Shown piece by piece: positions 1-8,038 of a stretch of 36,186 nucleotides of DNA. This stretch comes from Vibrio sp. MedPE-SWchi (lineage in GTDB: Bacteria; Pseudomonadota; Gammaproteobacteria; Enterobacterales; Vibrionaceae), in assembly GCA_001874155.1 (NCBI GenBank), contig MPDB01000017.1, positions 1 to 36,186 on the forward strand, read 5' to 3'. The notes under the pieces are model-generated. The model was given only the letters and a program-made list of their open reading frames with translations. It did not search any database and was not told the DNA's origin. Both the position numbers and the translations under genes were made by a program. Position 1 is the first letter of the stretch, and each line of letters opens with the position of its first letter.

Positions 1-1375
1 TTCAAACTTTACGATACATACGGCTTCCCAGCTGACCTTACTAACGATGTAGCTCGTGAACGCGACTTTACTATCGATGAAGAAGGCTTTGAGAAAGCGA
101 TGGAAGCACAGCGTAAGCGTGCACGTGAAGCTGGCCAATTCGGCACTGATTACAACGCGACAATCAAAGTAGACACCAACACTGAGTTCTGTGGTTACAC
201 AGCAACTGAAGGTGCTGGTGAAATCTCTGCGCTATTTGTTGACGGTGAAGAAGCCTCTTCACTATCGGCTGGTGACAAAGCAATCATCATCCTTGAAGAG
301 ACACCATTCTACGCTGAGTCAGGCGGTCAATGTGGTGATGCTGGTACACTAAAAACTGTGTCGGGTCTTTTCAAAGTACAAGATACTCAGAAGCTAGGTA
401 ACGCATTTGCGCACCACGGTGAGCTAGTTGAAGGTGTCTTTGCTAAGGGCGATAAAGTAGAAGCAACGGTTAACGCTGAGCGTCGTGCTGCTATCTCACT
501 AAACCACTCTGCAACGCACTTACTTCACTCTGCACTGCGCGAAGTGCTAGGTGAGCACGTTGCTCAGAAAGGTTCTTTAGTTAAGCCAGACAACCTACGC
601 TTTGACTTTTCTAACCTTGAAGCGGTAACACCGGCACAGATTAAAGAAGTAGAGCGTTTGGTTAACGCACAAGTTCGTAAGAACCACGTGATTGAAACCA
701 ACATCATGGACATCGAGTCAGCGAAAGAAAAAGGTGCAATGGCATTGTTTGGCGAGAAGTACGATGATGAAGTTCGCGTTCTATCTATGGGCGATTTCTC
801 TACTGAACTTTGTGGTGGTATCCACGCAAGCAACACGGGTGATATCGGCCTGTTCAAGATCACTTCTGAAGGTGGTATTGCTGCGGGTATTCGTCGTATT
901 GAAGCGGTAACGGGTGAAGCTGCTCTAGATGCAGTCGAAGCTCAGGCTAACGCTTACGAAGAGAAACTTGCTGAATCAGCTAAGAAAGCGAAATCGCTAG
1001 AGAAAGAAATCCAACTGCTTAAAGAAAAGATGGCTGCTGCAGAAAGCGCAAACATCATGGGCAAAGTCGAAGATATCTCTGGTACTAAAGTTCTGGTTGC
1101 TGCAATTGAAGGCGCAGACAACAAGAACCTACGTACTATGGTTGATAACGCTAAAAACCAAGTAGGTAGCGGCATCATCCTGATTGATTGCTGGTGTAAC
1201 CAAAGACCTAATCGGCAAAGTAAAAGCCGGTGACCTGGTTAAGATGGTTGCTGAGCAAGTTGGCGGTAAAGGCGGCGGTCGTCCAGATATGGCTCAAGCG
1301 GGCGGTAATGATATCGATGCGCTTCCAGAAGCACTGACATCAGTACGCGGTTGGCTAGAAGAGCGTCTTAAATAG
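1..1375 (+). pseudogene. alaS: Alanine--tRNA ligase, C-terminal part, with a frameshift
   Basis: AlaRS charges tRNA-Ala and edits mischarged Ser and Gly. The gene enters the window already in frame ([10 protein letters not shown]..., frame starting at base 1), so the catalytic N-terminus is outside. Visible are the editing-domain zinc motifs HSATH (around base 513) and CGGIH (around 814-828), a coiled region, and the DHHA1/C-Ala region. The frame breaks near base 1183. The upstream frame reads GSGIIL, then an unrelated tail ([10 protein letters not shown]...) ending at TGA 1231-1233. The expected family ending ([17 protein letters not shown]...[15 protein letters not shown]...) resumes at 1184 in the next frame and stops at TAG 1373-1375. 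About nine or ten family residues between GSGIIL and LIAGV are missing, so this looks like a deletion of roughly 26-29 bases. Because alaS is essential, either a sequencing or assembly error or a genuine C-Ala truncation is possible. Confidence 0.9.
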
Positions 1376-1470
1376 CGCTATAGAGAAGAAACCGAGTGCT
1401 CAATTGATTATTTTTGATTGAGCATAACAATATGAAGAGAACCAAGTGGTTTAATTGGCTGATATACATC

Positions 1471-1500
1471 ACCAAGCGAACGACTTGGTTTTTGTTTTTT
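1471..1500 (+). terminator. Rho-independent terminator between alaS and aspartate kinase
   Basis: A 6-bp stem (ACCAAG 1471-1476 with CTTGGT 1484-1489, loop of 7) is followed by a T-rich run at 1490-1500. It lies about 60 bases before the kinase start. The 3' arm can alternatively pair with AACCAAGT at 1440-1447, so attenuation is also possible. Confidence 0.6.
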
Positions 1501-1561
1501 AACTCCTATGAAAAATACGTCGTAGGATCAATAAGATTGAATCTTGGGAAGGTGAGAACTG

Positions 1562-2749
1562 GTGAAAAAGCCCGTTATCGTACAAAAGTTTGGTGGAACC
1601 TCTGTAGGTACAGTTGAATCAATTCATACAGTCGCAAAACATGTGATTAATGCAAAAGACGAAGGCAACCAAGTTGTGGTGGTTGTATCGGCTATGTCTG
1701 GCGAGACTAATCGCTTGATGTCACTAGCCAAGCAAGTAGACAGTGTGCCCAGTGCAAGAGAGTTGGATGTATTGCTCTCTTCTGGCGAGCAAGTCTCTAT
1801 GGCTCTTTTGGCAATGACCTTGAGTAAGTTGGGTTATCAAGCCCGCTCTTTAACGGCCACCCAGGCTCGAATTGAGACAGACAGTCAGCATAATGAAGCG
1901 ACCATTCAGTGTATTAAAACCGATGTAATTAGCTCTCTGTTAGATGAGGGGAAGATTGTCGTTGTTGCTGGCTTTCAGGGAATCAATGATAACGGTGACA
2001 TCACCACTCTTGGCCGGGGTGGTTCTGATACCAGTGCTGTAACATTAGCAGGCGCATTGCAGGCAAAAGAATGCCAAATCTTTACTGATGTGGATGGTAT
2101 CTATACATGTGACCCTAGGGTTGTTCCCAAAGCCAAAAAACTGGACATCATTGATTTTCCTTCAATGGAGCAGATGGCTCGCAAAGGAGCCAAGGTTTTA
2201 CATTTACCCTCTGTGCAATACGCTTGGAAGCATGGGGTACCATTGCGGGTTTTATCTACTTTTGAATGCAACCAAGGCAGCCTTATCCTTGGGGAGGAGC
2301 CGACTCAAGACGTTACTGGTTTAGCCATAAGCAGAAATATGCTGCGAATAGAGATCGACTTAGCTGATCTAGTGAGTGCTACAACTCAGTGTCAAATGTT
2401 AGGAATCAATGTATGGAATGTGATCAGCCATGCAGATTGTGCCTACATAGTGATTGAATACGACTCAATTTCAAAATTGGATCTGGTGTTCAGGGATAAA
2501 ATCCGTAATAGTTCTAGAGTAAGCCTGTTAACGGTCGTTGGCTTGCGAGCAAAAGGATTGATTAAGTCATCAAAGCAGTTGTTAGCGCATTGTGAAATTA
2601 GCGTTATTGACTGCTTCACTGATAATGACTCATTGACTGTCGTTTTATCTCAAGATTGCGTAGATATTGCTGCTCATGCGCTACATGATGCTTATCTTGC
2701 CCAAGGCCAAGTATTCGATGACCATCAAAAACACATGTTTTTAGGCTAA
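1562..2749 (+). CDS. lysC: Aspartate kinase, monofunctional
   Basis: This enzyme phosphorylates L-aspartate, the first step toward lysine, threonine, methionine and diaminopimelate. At 395 residues it is a single-function kinase, without a homoserine dehydrogenase domain. The N-terminal amino-acid-kinase signature KFGGTSVG is at residues 9-16. VVVVSAMSGETNRL, the GRGGSDTSA nucleotide/substrate segment and FTDVDGIYTCDPR follow in family order. The last ~100 residues fit the paired ACT regulatory domains that bind end-product amino acids. The start is GTG 1562, preceded by a good Shine-Dalgarno (AAGGTGAG, 1549-1556). It sits between alaS and csrA, a conserved position in Vibrio and related genera. 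Which amino acid inhibits it cannot be read from the sequence. I see no lysine riboswitch in the leader. Confidence 0.92.
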   Translation: MKKPVIVQKFGGTSVGTVESIHTVAKHVINAKDEGNQVVVVVSAMSGETNRLMSLAKQVDSVPSARELDVLLSSGEQVSMALLAMTLSKLGYQARSLTATQARIETDSQHNEATIQCIKTDVISSLLDEGKIVVVAGFQGINDNGDITTLGRGGSDTSAVTLAGALQAKECQIFTDVDGIYTCDPRVVPKAKKLDIIDFPSMEQMARKGAKVLHLPSVQYAWKHGVPLRVLSTFECNQGSLILGEEPTQDVTGLAISRNMLRIEIDLADLVSATTQCQMLGINVWNVISHADCAYIVIEYDSISKLDLVFRDKIRNSSRVSLLTVVGLRAKGLIKSSKQLLAHCEISVIDCFTDNDSLTVVLSQDCVDIAAHALHDAYLAQGQVFDDHQKHMFLG

Positions 2750-2767
2750 TATTGGTTAACATTCATG

Positions 2768-2797
2768 TTTACGAAAATATAACTTTTGTTAGATAAT
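2768..2797 (+). promoter_or_regulatory. Candidate sigma-70 promoter for csrA
   Basis: A TTTACG -35-like element (2768-2773), an 18-bp spacer and GATAAT (2792-2797) lie about 45 bases before the csrA start. The -10 is good and the -35 moderate. Confidence 0.45.
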
Positions 2798-2841
2798 ACT
2801 TTCGTAACAAATTTATTTAGAGACTACTCAAGGAGCTAGTA

Positions 2842-3039
2842 ATGCTAATTTTGACTCGCCGCGTTGGCGAAACTCTTATGATCGGTGATGAAGTCACTGT
2901 CACTGTTCTTGGTGTAAAAGGTAATCAAGTACGTATCGGTGTAAATGCTCCAAAAGAGGTTTCTGTGCACCGTGAAGAGATCTACATGCGAATTCAAGCA
3001 GAGAAAGGTAATGGTAACGTTGCATCAGGCAACTACTAA
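2842..3039 (+). CDS. csrA: Carbon storage regulator CsrA
   Basis: CsrA is a dimeric RNA-binding protein that recognises GGA motifs in mRNA leaders and represses or stabilises translation. In Vibrio it acts on carbon metabolism, motility and quorum-sensing outputs and is titrated by CsrB-type small RNAs. The 65-residue protein has the full conserved fold. The N-terminal MLILTRR contains L4 and R6, and the VHREEIY segment contains V42 and R44, the RNA-contacting residues known for the family. A strong Shine-Dalgarno (AAGGAG) sits about 6 bases before the ATG. The order alaS-kinase-csrA-tRNA-Ser matches the csrA neighbourhood of other gammaproteobacteria. The C-terminal tail ([12 protein letters not shown]) is the usual variable part. 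Confidence 0.98.
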   Translation: MLILTRRVGETLMIGDEVTVTVLGVKGNQVRIGVNAPKEVSVHREEIYMRIQAEKGNGNVASGNY

Positions 3040-3050
3040 AACCGAATAAG

Positions 3051-3076
3051 GGCTGGCGTTTGTGCTGGCCTTTTTT
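3051..3076 (+). terminator. csrA terminator
   Basis: The stem GGCTGGC (3051-3057) pairs with GCTGGCC (3064-3070) using two G-U pairs and a 6-base loop, followed by six T. It lies 12 bases after the csrA stop. Confidence 0.8.
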
Positions 3077-3180
3077 GTGTATTCAAAACAGATATTGCGA
3101 GTAAAAAGAGTGATTTCACATCGCTTTGATTAAATAGCCAACGGTTGACGTTTTTTTTAATCTTTTTGCCAAGAAAGTGT

Positions 3181-3208
3181 TTGACATATTTTTGGTAAAT
3201 CGTAATAT
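3181..3208 (+). promoter_or_regulatory. Promoter of the tRNA cluster
   Basis: A perfect TTGACA -35 (3181-3186), a 16-bp spacer and TATAAT-like TAATAT (3203-3208) are followed by a GC-rich stretch (GCCTCCGC) just before the first tRNA. A GC-rich discriminator is typical of stringently controlled stable-RNA promoters. Stringent control is inferred from this, not shown. Confidence 0.8.
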
Positions 3209-3223
3209 GTGCCTCCGCAAGAC

Positions 3224-3318
<95 letters not shown>

Positions 3319-3384
3319 TCTTGCTTATTTGCGTTAGCATGCAGATACTGATTTGTTGTAGCAGACAAGTTGAGAACAAAATGT

Positions 3385-3461
3385 GCGTCCTTAGCTCAGC
3401 TGGATAGAGTACCTGGCTACGAACCAGGCGGTCGGAGGTTCGAATCCTCCAGGACGCGCCA
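3385..3461 (+). tRNA. tRNA-Arg (anticodon ACG), copy 1
   Basis: A 77-base tRNA with acceptor stem GCGTCCT/AGGACGC, anticodon loop CTACGAA in CCTGG/CCAGG, and encoded CCA. ACG is converted to ICG by TadA in bacteria and reads CGU, CGC and CGA. Confidence 0.97.
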
Positions 3462-3505
3462 TTCTTTTTAAGAGTAACTTCTTATTAGAATGAAAGACAT
3501 AATGT

Positions 3506-3600
<95 letters not shown>

Positions 3601-3665
3601 TATTGACCTAGTGTCAATTTTTTTGTTCCAGAATAAAATGATTGTGATATAGTTCACAAACTTGC

Positions 3666-3742
3666 GCGTCCTTAGCTCAGCTGGATAGAGTACCTGGCTA
3701 CGAACCAGGCGGTCGGAGGTTCGAATCCTCCAGGACGCGCCA
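3666..3742 (+). tRNA. tRNA-Arg (anticodon ACG), copy 2
   Basis: Same sequence as Arg copy 1, with acceptor stem GCGTCCT/AGGACGC and encoded CCA. It is the second gene of the duplicated Ser-Arg pair. Confidence 0.97.
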
Positions 3743-3818
3743 CTATTAAGGGTTTTGATTAATCCTGATATTGATGGATTTGATTGCTTAGCAATGAAGA
3801 TATCGATAACAAACCTGT

Positions 3819-3895
3819 GCGCTCTTAGCTCAGCTGGATAGAGTACCTGGCTACGAACCAGGCGGTCGGAGGTTCGAATCCTCCAGAGCGCGCCA
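3819..3895 (+). tRNA. tRNA-Arg (anticodon ACG), copy 3, variant acceptor
   Basis: The body is the same as copies 1 and 2, but the acceptor stem is GCGCTCT/AGAGCGC. The change is compensated on both strands, so the stem still pairs. CCA is encoded. Confidence 0.97.
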
Positions 3896-3950
3896 CTATT
3901 ATGGGTTTTCATTAATCCAGATATTAACGCTGTTGATATCAAAATCCCGT

Positions 3951-4027
3951 GCGTCCTTAGCTCAGCTGGATAGAGTACCTGGCTACGAACCAGGCGGTCG
4001 GAGGTTCGAATCCTCCAGGACGCGCCA
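3951..4027 (+). tRNA. tRNA-Arg (anticodon ACG), copy 4
   Basis: Acceptor type GCGTCCT/AGGACGC, 77 bases, encoded CCA. It is preceded by a spacer closely resembling the one before copy 6. Confidence 0.97.
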
Positions 4028-4086
4028 CTATTAAAGGGTTTTCATTAATCCTGATGTTAAATCTTCGATTTTTCATCGAAACCTGT

Positions 4087-4163
4087 GCGCTCTTAGCTCA
4101 GCTGGATAGAGTACCTGGCTACGAACCAGGCGGTCGGAGGTTCGAATCCTCCAGAGCGCGCCA
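4087..4163 (+). tRNA. tRNA-Arg (anticodon ACG), copy 5, variant acceptor
   Basis: Acceptor type GCGCTCT/AGAGCGC as in copy 3, exactly 268 bases downstream of it. 77 bases, encoded CCA. Confidence 0.97.
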
Positions 4164-4218
4164 CTATTAAGGGTTTTCATTAATCCTGATGTTAACACTG
4201 TTGATATCAAAACCCCGT

Positions 4219-4295
4219 GCGTCCTTAGCTCAGCTGGATAGAGTACCTGGCTACGAACCAGGCGGTCGGAGGTTCGAATCCTCCAGGACGCGCCA
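4219..4295 (+). tRNA. tRNA-Arg (anticodon ACG), copy 6
   Basis: Acceptor type GCGTCCT/AGGACGC, exactly 268 bases downstream of copy 4. It is the last gene of the cluster and is followed at once by a terminator. CCA is encoded. Confidence 0.97.
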
Positions 4296-4303
4296 CTTAA
4301 CGA

Positions 4304-4333
4304 AAGCCTCGCTATTATAGCGAGGCTTTTTTG
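4304..4333 (+). terminator. Terminator of the tRNA cluster
   Basis: A perfect 10-bp stem, AAGCCTCGCT (4304-4313) with AGCGAGGCTT (4319-4328), has a 5-base loop and a T run to about 4332. Confidence 0.92.
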
Positions 4334-4663
4334 TTAACATCTTATTATCATTCTGATAACCATAACTATCTAACTTGTTGTTTTAAAAGGATATCGATAA
4401 ATATACTTGGTAACATCTAAGTATTTGGGTGTATTTTGCGTTAAAGCGTTATATTGAATGGTTTATTTACCTATAAAGTGTAAATATTTCAGAGTTATGT
4501 TATTTTGATGGTGAAAAAACCATCAAATTTGTGCATTATCATTAAGAGTTGATTAAACAAAATTGACAATCTTTTACTAATCGAGATAATCCTAGATCAC
4601 TGTCGATATAAATTATGGAATTGTTCGACACAAATTGTCAGGAAGACAAAGAAAGGAAGCAAC
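4334..4663. other. Intergenic region between the tRNA cluster and oadG
   Basis: No gene is supported here. It is AT-rich. It holds a perfect 9-bp inverted repeat (TTTGATGGT 4504-4512, ACCATCAAA 4519-4527) and, further on, a promoter-like pair. Short open frames around 4597-4827 overlap oadG or lack a ribosome binding site and were not accepted. Confidence 0.7.
4563..4590 (+). promoter_or_regulatory. Candidate promoter of oadGAB
   Basis: A perfect TTGACA (4563-4568) is followed, after a 16-bp spacer, by GATAAT (4585-4590). Transcription would start about 65 bases before oadG. Confidence 0.65.
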
Positions 4664-4921
4664 ATGACAAACATTGGAAGCCTGCTAGGAGATGCTGCAA
4701 CCCTCATGATGACGGGAATGACAGTTGTCTTTATTTTCCTAACTATTCTTGTATACCTTGTACGGTTAATGTCGAGACTGGTGCCAACAGAAGTGCCAGA
4801 GTCGTTCGCTACACCCATTCAAAATAATAAAGTTCAATCAAATCCTTCTGCTATAAGTCCGAAAGTTGTTGCAGCTATTTCCGCTGCTGTACACCAACAT
4901 CGCACTTCTACAGCTAAATAG
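4664..4921 (+). CDS. oadG: Oxaloacetate decarboxylase gamma subunit
   Basis: OadG is the small membrane subunit that holds OadA and OadB together in the Na+-pumping oxaloacetate decarboxylase and helps bind the zinc of the alpha subunit. The 85-residue product has one hydrophobic segment near the N-terminus (about residues 14-36, MMTGMTVVFIFLTILVYLV). A polar, Ser/Pro-containing cytoplasmic tail follows, the usual architecture and size. A clear Shine-Dalgarno (AAGGAAG, 4653-4659) precedes the ATG. oadA follows after 25-31 bases, so G, A and B form one operon. Sequence identity in this family is low, so the call rests on position, size and topology together. Confidence 0.92.
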   Translation: MTNIGSLLGDAATLMMTGMTVVFIFLTILVYLVRLMSRLVPTEVPESFATPIQNNKVQSNPSAISPKVVAAISAAVHQHRTSTAK

Positions 4922-4952
4922 ATTTTTAAAGGATTAAAAGGAGTTAATGAGC

Positions 4953-6737
4953 ATGTCTAAACCACTAGCTATTACGGATGTGGTCCTTCGTGACGCCCAT
5001 CAGTCACTATTCGCTACGCGCATGCGTATCGAAGATATGCTGCCTATTGCAGCAGAGTTGGATAAAGTCGGTTACTGGTCACTTGAAACTTGGGGTGGCG
5101 CTACCTTTGATTCTTGTATTCGTTTTCTTGGGGAAGACCCATGGGAACGCTTGCGTGAATTGAAGAAAGCGATGCCAAAAACACCTATGCAGATGTTACT
5201 GCGAGGTCAAAACCTCTTAGGTTACCGCCACTACGCTGATGACGTAGTCGAGAAGTTTATAGAACGCGCGCATACCAATGGTATGGATGTGTTCCGTATC
5301 TTTGATGCCATGAACGATGTACGTAACTTCCAAACGGCCGTTAAAGCGACAAAAGAAGTGGGTGCACACGCACAAGGTACGCTTTCTTACACAACGAGTC
5401 CGGTTCATAACTCAGACACCTGGGTTGACCTTGCAAAGCGCTTAGAGGACCTCGGTTGTCACTCTTTGTGCATTAAAGACATGTCTGGCCTTCTAAAGCC
5501 ATATGAGGCTGAAGAGCTGATCTCTCGCATTAAGGCATCTTGTGACGTCCCTCTAGCACTGCACTGTCATGCCACAACGGGCCTATCGACTGCGACAGCG
5601 GTTAAAGCCGTAGAAGCGGGCGTAGATATTCTAGATACAGCCATCTCTTCTATGAGCTGTACTTATGGTCATACGCCAACGGAAACCGTTGTAGCGATGC
5701 TACAAGGTACAGAGCGCGACACAAATCTGAAGCTTGACCAAATAGAACCTATTGCTGCTTACTTCCGTGAAGTACGCAAGAAATACGCGAAATGGGAAGG
5801 TCAACTTAAGGGTATCGATTCTCGAATTCTTATCGCTCAAGTTCCTGGCGGAATGTTGACTAACATGGAAGGTCAACTTAAAGAGCAAGGCGCCGCTGAT
5901 CGTCTAGATGAAGTACTTGAAGAGATCCCACGCGTTCGTAAAGATCTGGGTTACATTCCACTTGTTACTCCAACGTCTCAGATTGTTGGTTCACAAGCGG
6001 TGATTAATGTATTAACCGGTGAACGCTATAAGAGCATTACCAAAGAGACGGCAGGTCTTCTAAAAGGTGAGTACGGTGCTGCTCCTGCTGAAGTTGATCA
6101 AGAGCTTCAAGCGAAGGTCTTAGATGGCGCTGAGCCAGTCACATGCCGTCCAGCTGACTTACTACAGAATGAATTGGATTCATTGACTACTGAGTTGCTA
6201 GAAAAAGCGAAATCTGACGGTATTTCTTTGGCTGAAGACACTGTGGATGATGTTTTGACTTACGCATTGTTCCCTCAGGTTGGTTTGAAGTTCCTAAAGA
6301 ACCGTCGTAATCCAGAAGCATTTGAGCCTGCGCCTACACTAGAGTCTGCTGCAGTTGCCTCTGCACCGGTTAAAGCAACTGGCGGTATCGAAAGCTACAG
6401 CGTGAAAGTTGATGGTCAAGTGTATGATGTTGAAGTTGGCCCTCAAGGTGAACTAACGTCAGTTGCACCAGCGCAATCATCGGCGCCTGCACAGTCTGCT
6501 CCAGCGGCAGCTCCTGCTGGCAATGCTGAAGCGGTGCCAGCACCTTTAGCCGGTAATATCTTTAAAGTAAACGTTCAGTCTGGTGCACAAGTTGCCGAAG
6601 GCGATGTACTACTGATATTAGAAGCGATGAAGATGGAAACAGAAGTTCGTGCTGCTCGTGGTGGCATCGTTCAAGACCTGCTTGTGAAAGAAGGTGACTC
6701 TGTGACTGTTGGTTCTCCACTTCTAAGTCTAGCGTAA
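4953..6737 (+). CDS. oadA: Oxaloacetate decarboxylase alpha subunit (carboxyltransferase, biotin carrier)
   Basis: OadA transfers the carboxyl group of oxaloacetate to biotin, leaving pyruvate. OadB then releases CO2 and exports Na+. The start of the TIM-barrel carboxyltransferase domain carries LRDAHQS, and CIKDMSG and LHCHATTG supply the catalytic Lys and metal-binding His pair. A conserved carboxylase domain follows, then a Pro/Ala linker (about residues 470-520). The C-terminal biotinyl domain has EAMKMETE, with the biotin-accepting Lys 34 residues from the end. Two in-frame ATGs exist, at 4947 and 4953. The Shine-Dalgarno AAGGAG (4938-4943) is 9 bases from the second and only 3 from the first, so MSKPLAIT (4953) is preferred. 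That gives 594 residues. Confidence 0.95.
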   Translation: MSKPLAITDVVLRDAHQSLFATRMRIEDMLPIAAELDKVGYWSLETWGGATFDSCIRFLGEDPWERLRELKKAMPKTPMQMLLRGQNLLGYRHYADDVVEKFIERAHTNGMDVFRIFDAMNDVRNFQTAVKATKEVGAHAQGTLSYTTSPVHNSDTWVDLAKRLEDLGCHSLCIKDMSGLLKPYEAEELISRIKASCDVPLALHCHATTGLSTATAVKAVEAGVDILDTAISSMSCTYGHTPTETVVAMLQGTERDTNLKLDQIEPIAAYFREVRKKYAKWEGQLKGIDSRILIAQVPGGMLTNMEGQLKEQGAADRLDEVLEEIPRVRKDLGYIPLVTPTSQIVGSQAVINVLTGERYKSITKETAGLLKGEYGAAPAEVDQELQAKVLDGAEPVTCRPADLLQNELDSLTTELLEKAKSDGISLAEDTVDDVLTYALFPQVGLKFLKNRRNPEAFEPAPTLESAAVASAPVKATGGIESYSVKVDGQVYDVEVGPQGELTSVAPAQSSAPAQSAPAAAPAGNAEAVPAPLAGNIFKVNVQSGAQVAEGDVLLILEAMKMETEVRAARGGIVQDLLVKEGDSVTVGSPLLSLA

Positions 6738-6746
6738 GGGATCACC

Positions 6747-7877
6747 ATGGAAGGATTGATGATCTTATGGTCTGAGACAGGGATAGCGAACTTTGAGTTT
6801 GGCCAGCTTTGTATGATGTTGGTCGGTGCTATCTTACTTTTCTTAGCGATTACGAAAGGGTTTGAACCACTGCTGTTGCTGCCTATTGGTTTTGGCGCGG
6901 TATTAGCGAATATCCCAAATGCAGGTTTCACCGATCCCGGTGGCTTACTGTATTACGTTTATTATATTGGTATTGAAACTGGTATTTTCCCACTGCTGAT
7001 CTTCATGGGTGTGGGTGCAATGACGGATTTCGGCGCATTGATTGCAAACCCTAAAACGCTTTGGCTTGGGGCTGCGGCTCAGTTTGGTATTTTTGCGACC
7101 CTATTTGGCGCAATCATGTTGAACTATATTCCTGGAATGGAGTTCTCCATGCAGGATGCTGCTTCTATTGCGATCATTGGTGGTGCAGATGGCCCAACAG
7201 CTATATTCCTAGCAAGTAAGTTATCACCTGAACTGCTTGGTGCAATCGCGGTAGCAGCCTACAGCTACATGGCTCTTGTTCCTATTATTCAGCCGCCAAT
7301 CATGAAGGCATTAACAACGCCTGAAGAGCGCAAAGTGAAAATGGCTCAGCTTCGTCATGTTGGCAAAGCAGAGAAAGTGATCTTCCCTCTTGCGGTGTTA
7401 TTGATGACGATTTTGTTCCTACCATCAGCAACGCCACTCGTGGGAATGTTCTGTTTAGGTAACTTAATGCGTGAAGCTGGTGTGGTTGATCGTCTGTCGA
7501 AAACCGCTCAAAACGAACTGATTAACGTTGTGACGATCTTCCTTGGTCTAGGCGTTGGCTCTAAGCTTCAAGCAGAAACGTTCTTGAACTTTAAGACATT
7601 AGGTATTTTGTTGCTCGGTGCAGTTGCATTCAGCATCGGCACCGCAGCGGGTGTTTTGATGGCCAAACTTCTTAATAAGTACTCTAAAGAAGACATTAAC
7701 CCACTTATTGGTGCAGCTGGTGTATCTGCAGTACCAATGGCGGCTCGAGTAGTGAATAAAGTCGGCTTAGAGGCCAACTCTCAGAACTTCTTGTTAATGC
7801 ATGCAATGGGTCCAAACGTTGCCGGTGTTCTCGGTTCTGCTGTAGCGGCTGGTATACTTTTAGCTTTGGTTGGGTAA
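6747..7877 (+). CDS. oadB: Oxaloacetate decarboxylase beta subunit (Na+ pump)
   Basis: OadB is the integral membrane subunit that decarboxylates carboxybiotin and moves Na+ outward across the inner membrane. The 376-residue product is hydrophobic throughout with many membrane segments. It contains the family hallmark [15 protein letters not shown], where the Asp is a known Na+/proton-handling residue, and the C-terminal [26 protein letters not shown] segment. It begins 9 bases after oadA, and its ribosome site (AAGGGA) overlaps the oadA stop. It is shorter than the ~430-residue OadB of citrate-fermentation operons, but the conserved core is complete. The operon lacks citrate lyase or citrate transporter neighbours, so a general role in anaerobic oxaloacetate handling and Na+ bioenergetics is inferred. 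Confidence 0.94.
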   Translation: MEGLMILWSETGIANFEFGQLCMMLVGAILLFLAITKGFEPLLLLPIGFGAVLANIPNAGFTDPGGLLYYVYYIGIETGIFPLLIFMGVGAMTDFGALIANPKTLWLGAAAQFGIFATLFGAIMLNYIPGMEFSMQDAASIAIIGGADGPTAIFLASKLSPELLGAIAVAAYSYMALVPIIQPPIMKALTTPEERKVKMAQLRHVGKAEKVIFPLAVLLMTILFLPSATPLVGMFCLGNLMREAGVVDRLSKTAQNELINVVTIFLGLGVGSKLQAETFLNFKTLGILLLGAVAFSIGTAAGVLMAKLLNKYSKEDINPLIGAAGVSAVPMAARVVNKVGLEANSQNFLLMHAMGPNVAGVLGSAVAAGILLALVG

Positions 7878-7989
7878 ATACAATCGATTGTTAAGATTGG
7901 CTAGCTCGGTTAATTAAAGTGCAAATGGTCAGGTGATGGTCAAATTGCGAGCAAATAGTTAACTTAGTTGAAAGAAATGTTATATATTC

Positions 7990-8020
7990 AAAGGGATGCT
8001 TCGGCATCCCTTTCTTTTTT
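7990..8020 (+). terminator. oadGAB terminator
   Basis: A perfect 10-bp stem, AAAGGGATGC with GCATCCCTTT, is closed by a TTCG tetraloop and followed by CTTTTTT. It ends 18 bases before the next gene. Confidence 0.93.
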
Positions 8021-8038
8021 AACTAGGGAATAGCACTG

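Larger units (their letters stand above)
3743..4295 (+). repeat. Tandem repeat units of tRNA-Arg plus spacer
   Basis: Spacers after Arg copies 2 to 5 all begin with a variant of CTATTAAGGGTTTT(C/G)ATTAATCC. The two spacers leading into copies 4 and 6 also share GTTGATATCAAAA. With alternating acceptor types, this indicates a 268-base unit of two tRNA genes that was duplicated (3819-4086 and from 4087). Confidence 0.85.

Noticed and set aside
1376..1561. Lysine riboswitch in the aspartate kinase leader
   Set aside because: The conserved core of the L box could not be recognised, and the leader is short and AT-rich.
1414..1617. Small open frame resembling a leader peptide (MKRTKWFNWLIYITKRTTW) before aspartate kinase
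   Set aside because: It has no stop before the terminator, runs into the kinase gene in another frame, and has no clear ribosome site.
3743..4218. Evenly spaced repeats resembling a CRISPR array
   Set aside because: The repeated units are 77-base tRNA-Arg genes with encoded CCA. The spacers between them are themselves similar, not unique.
4615..4827. Plus-strand small frame overlapping the start of oadG
   Set aside because: It is out of frame with oadG, cysteine-rich by chance, and lacks a ribosome site. oadG has a strong one.
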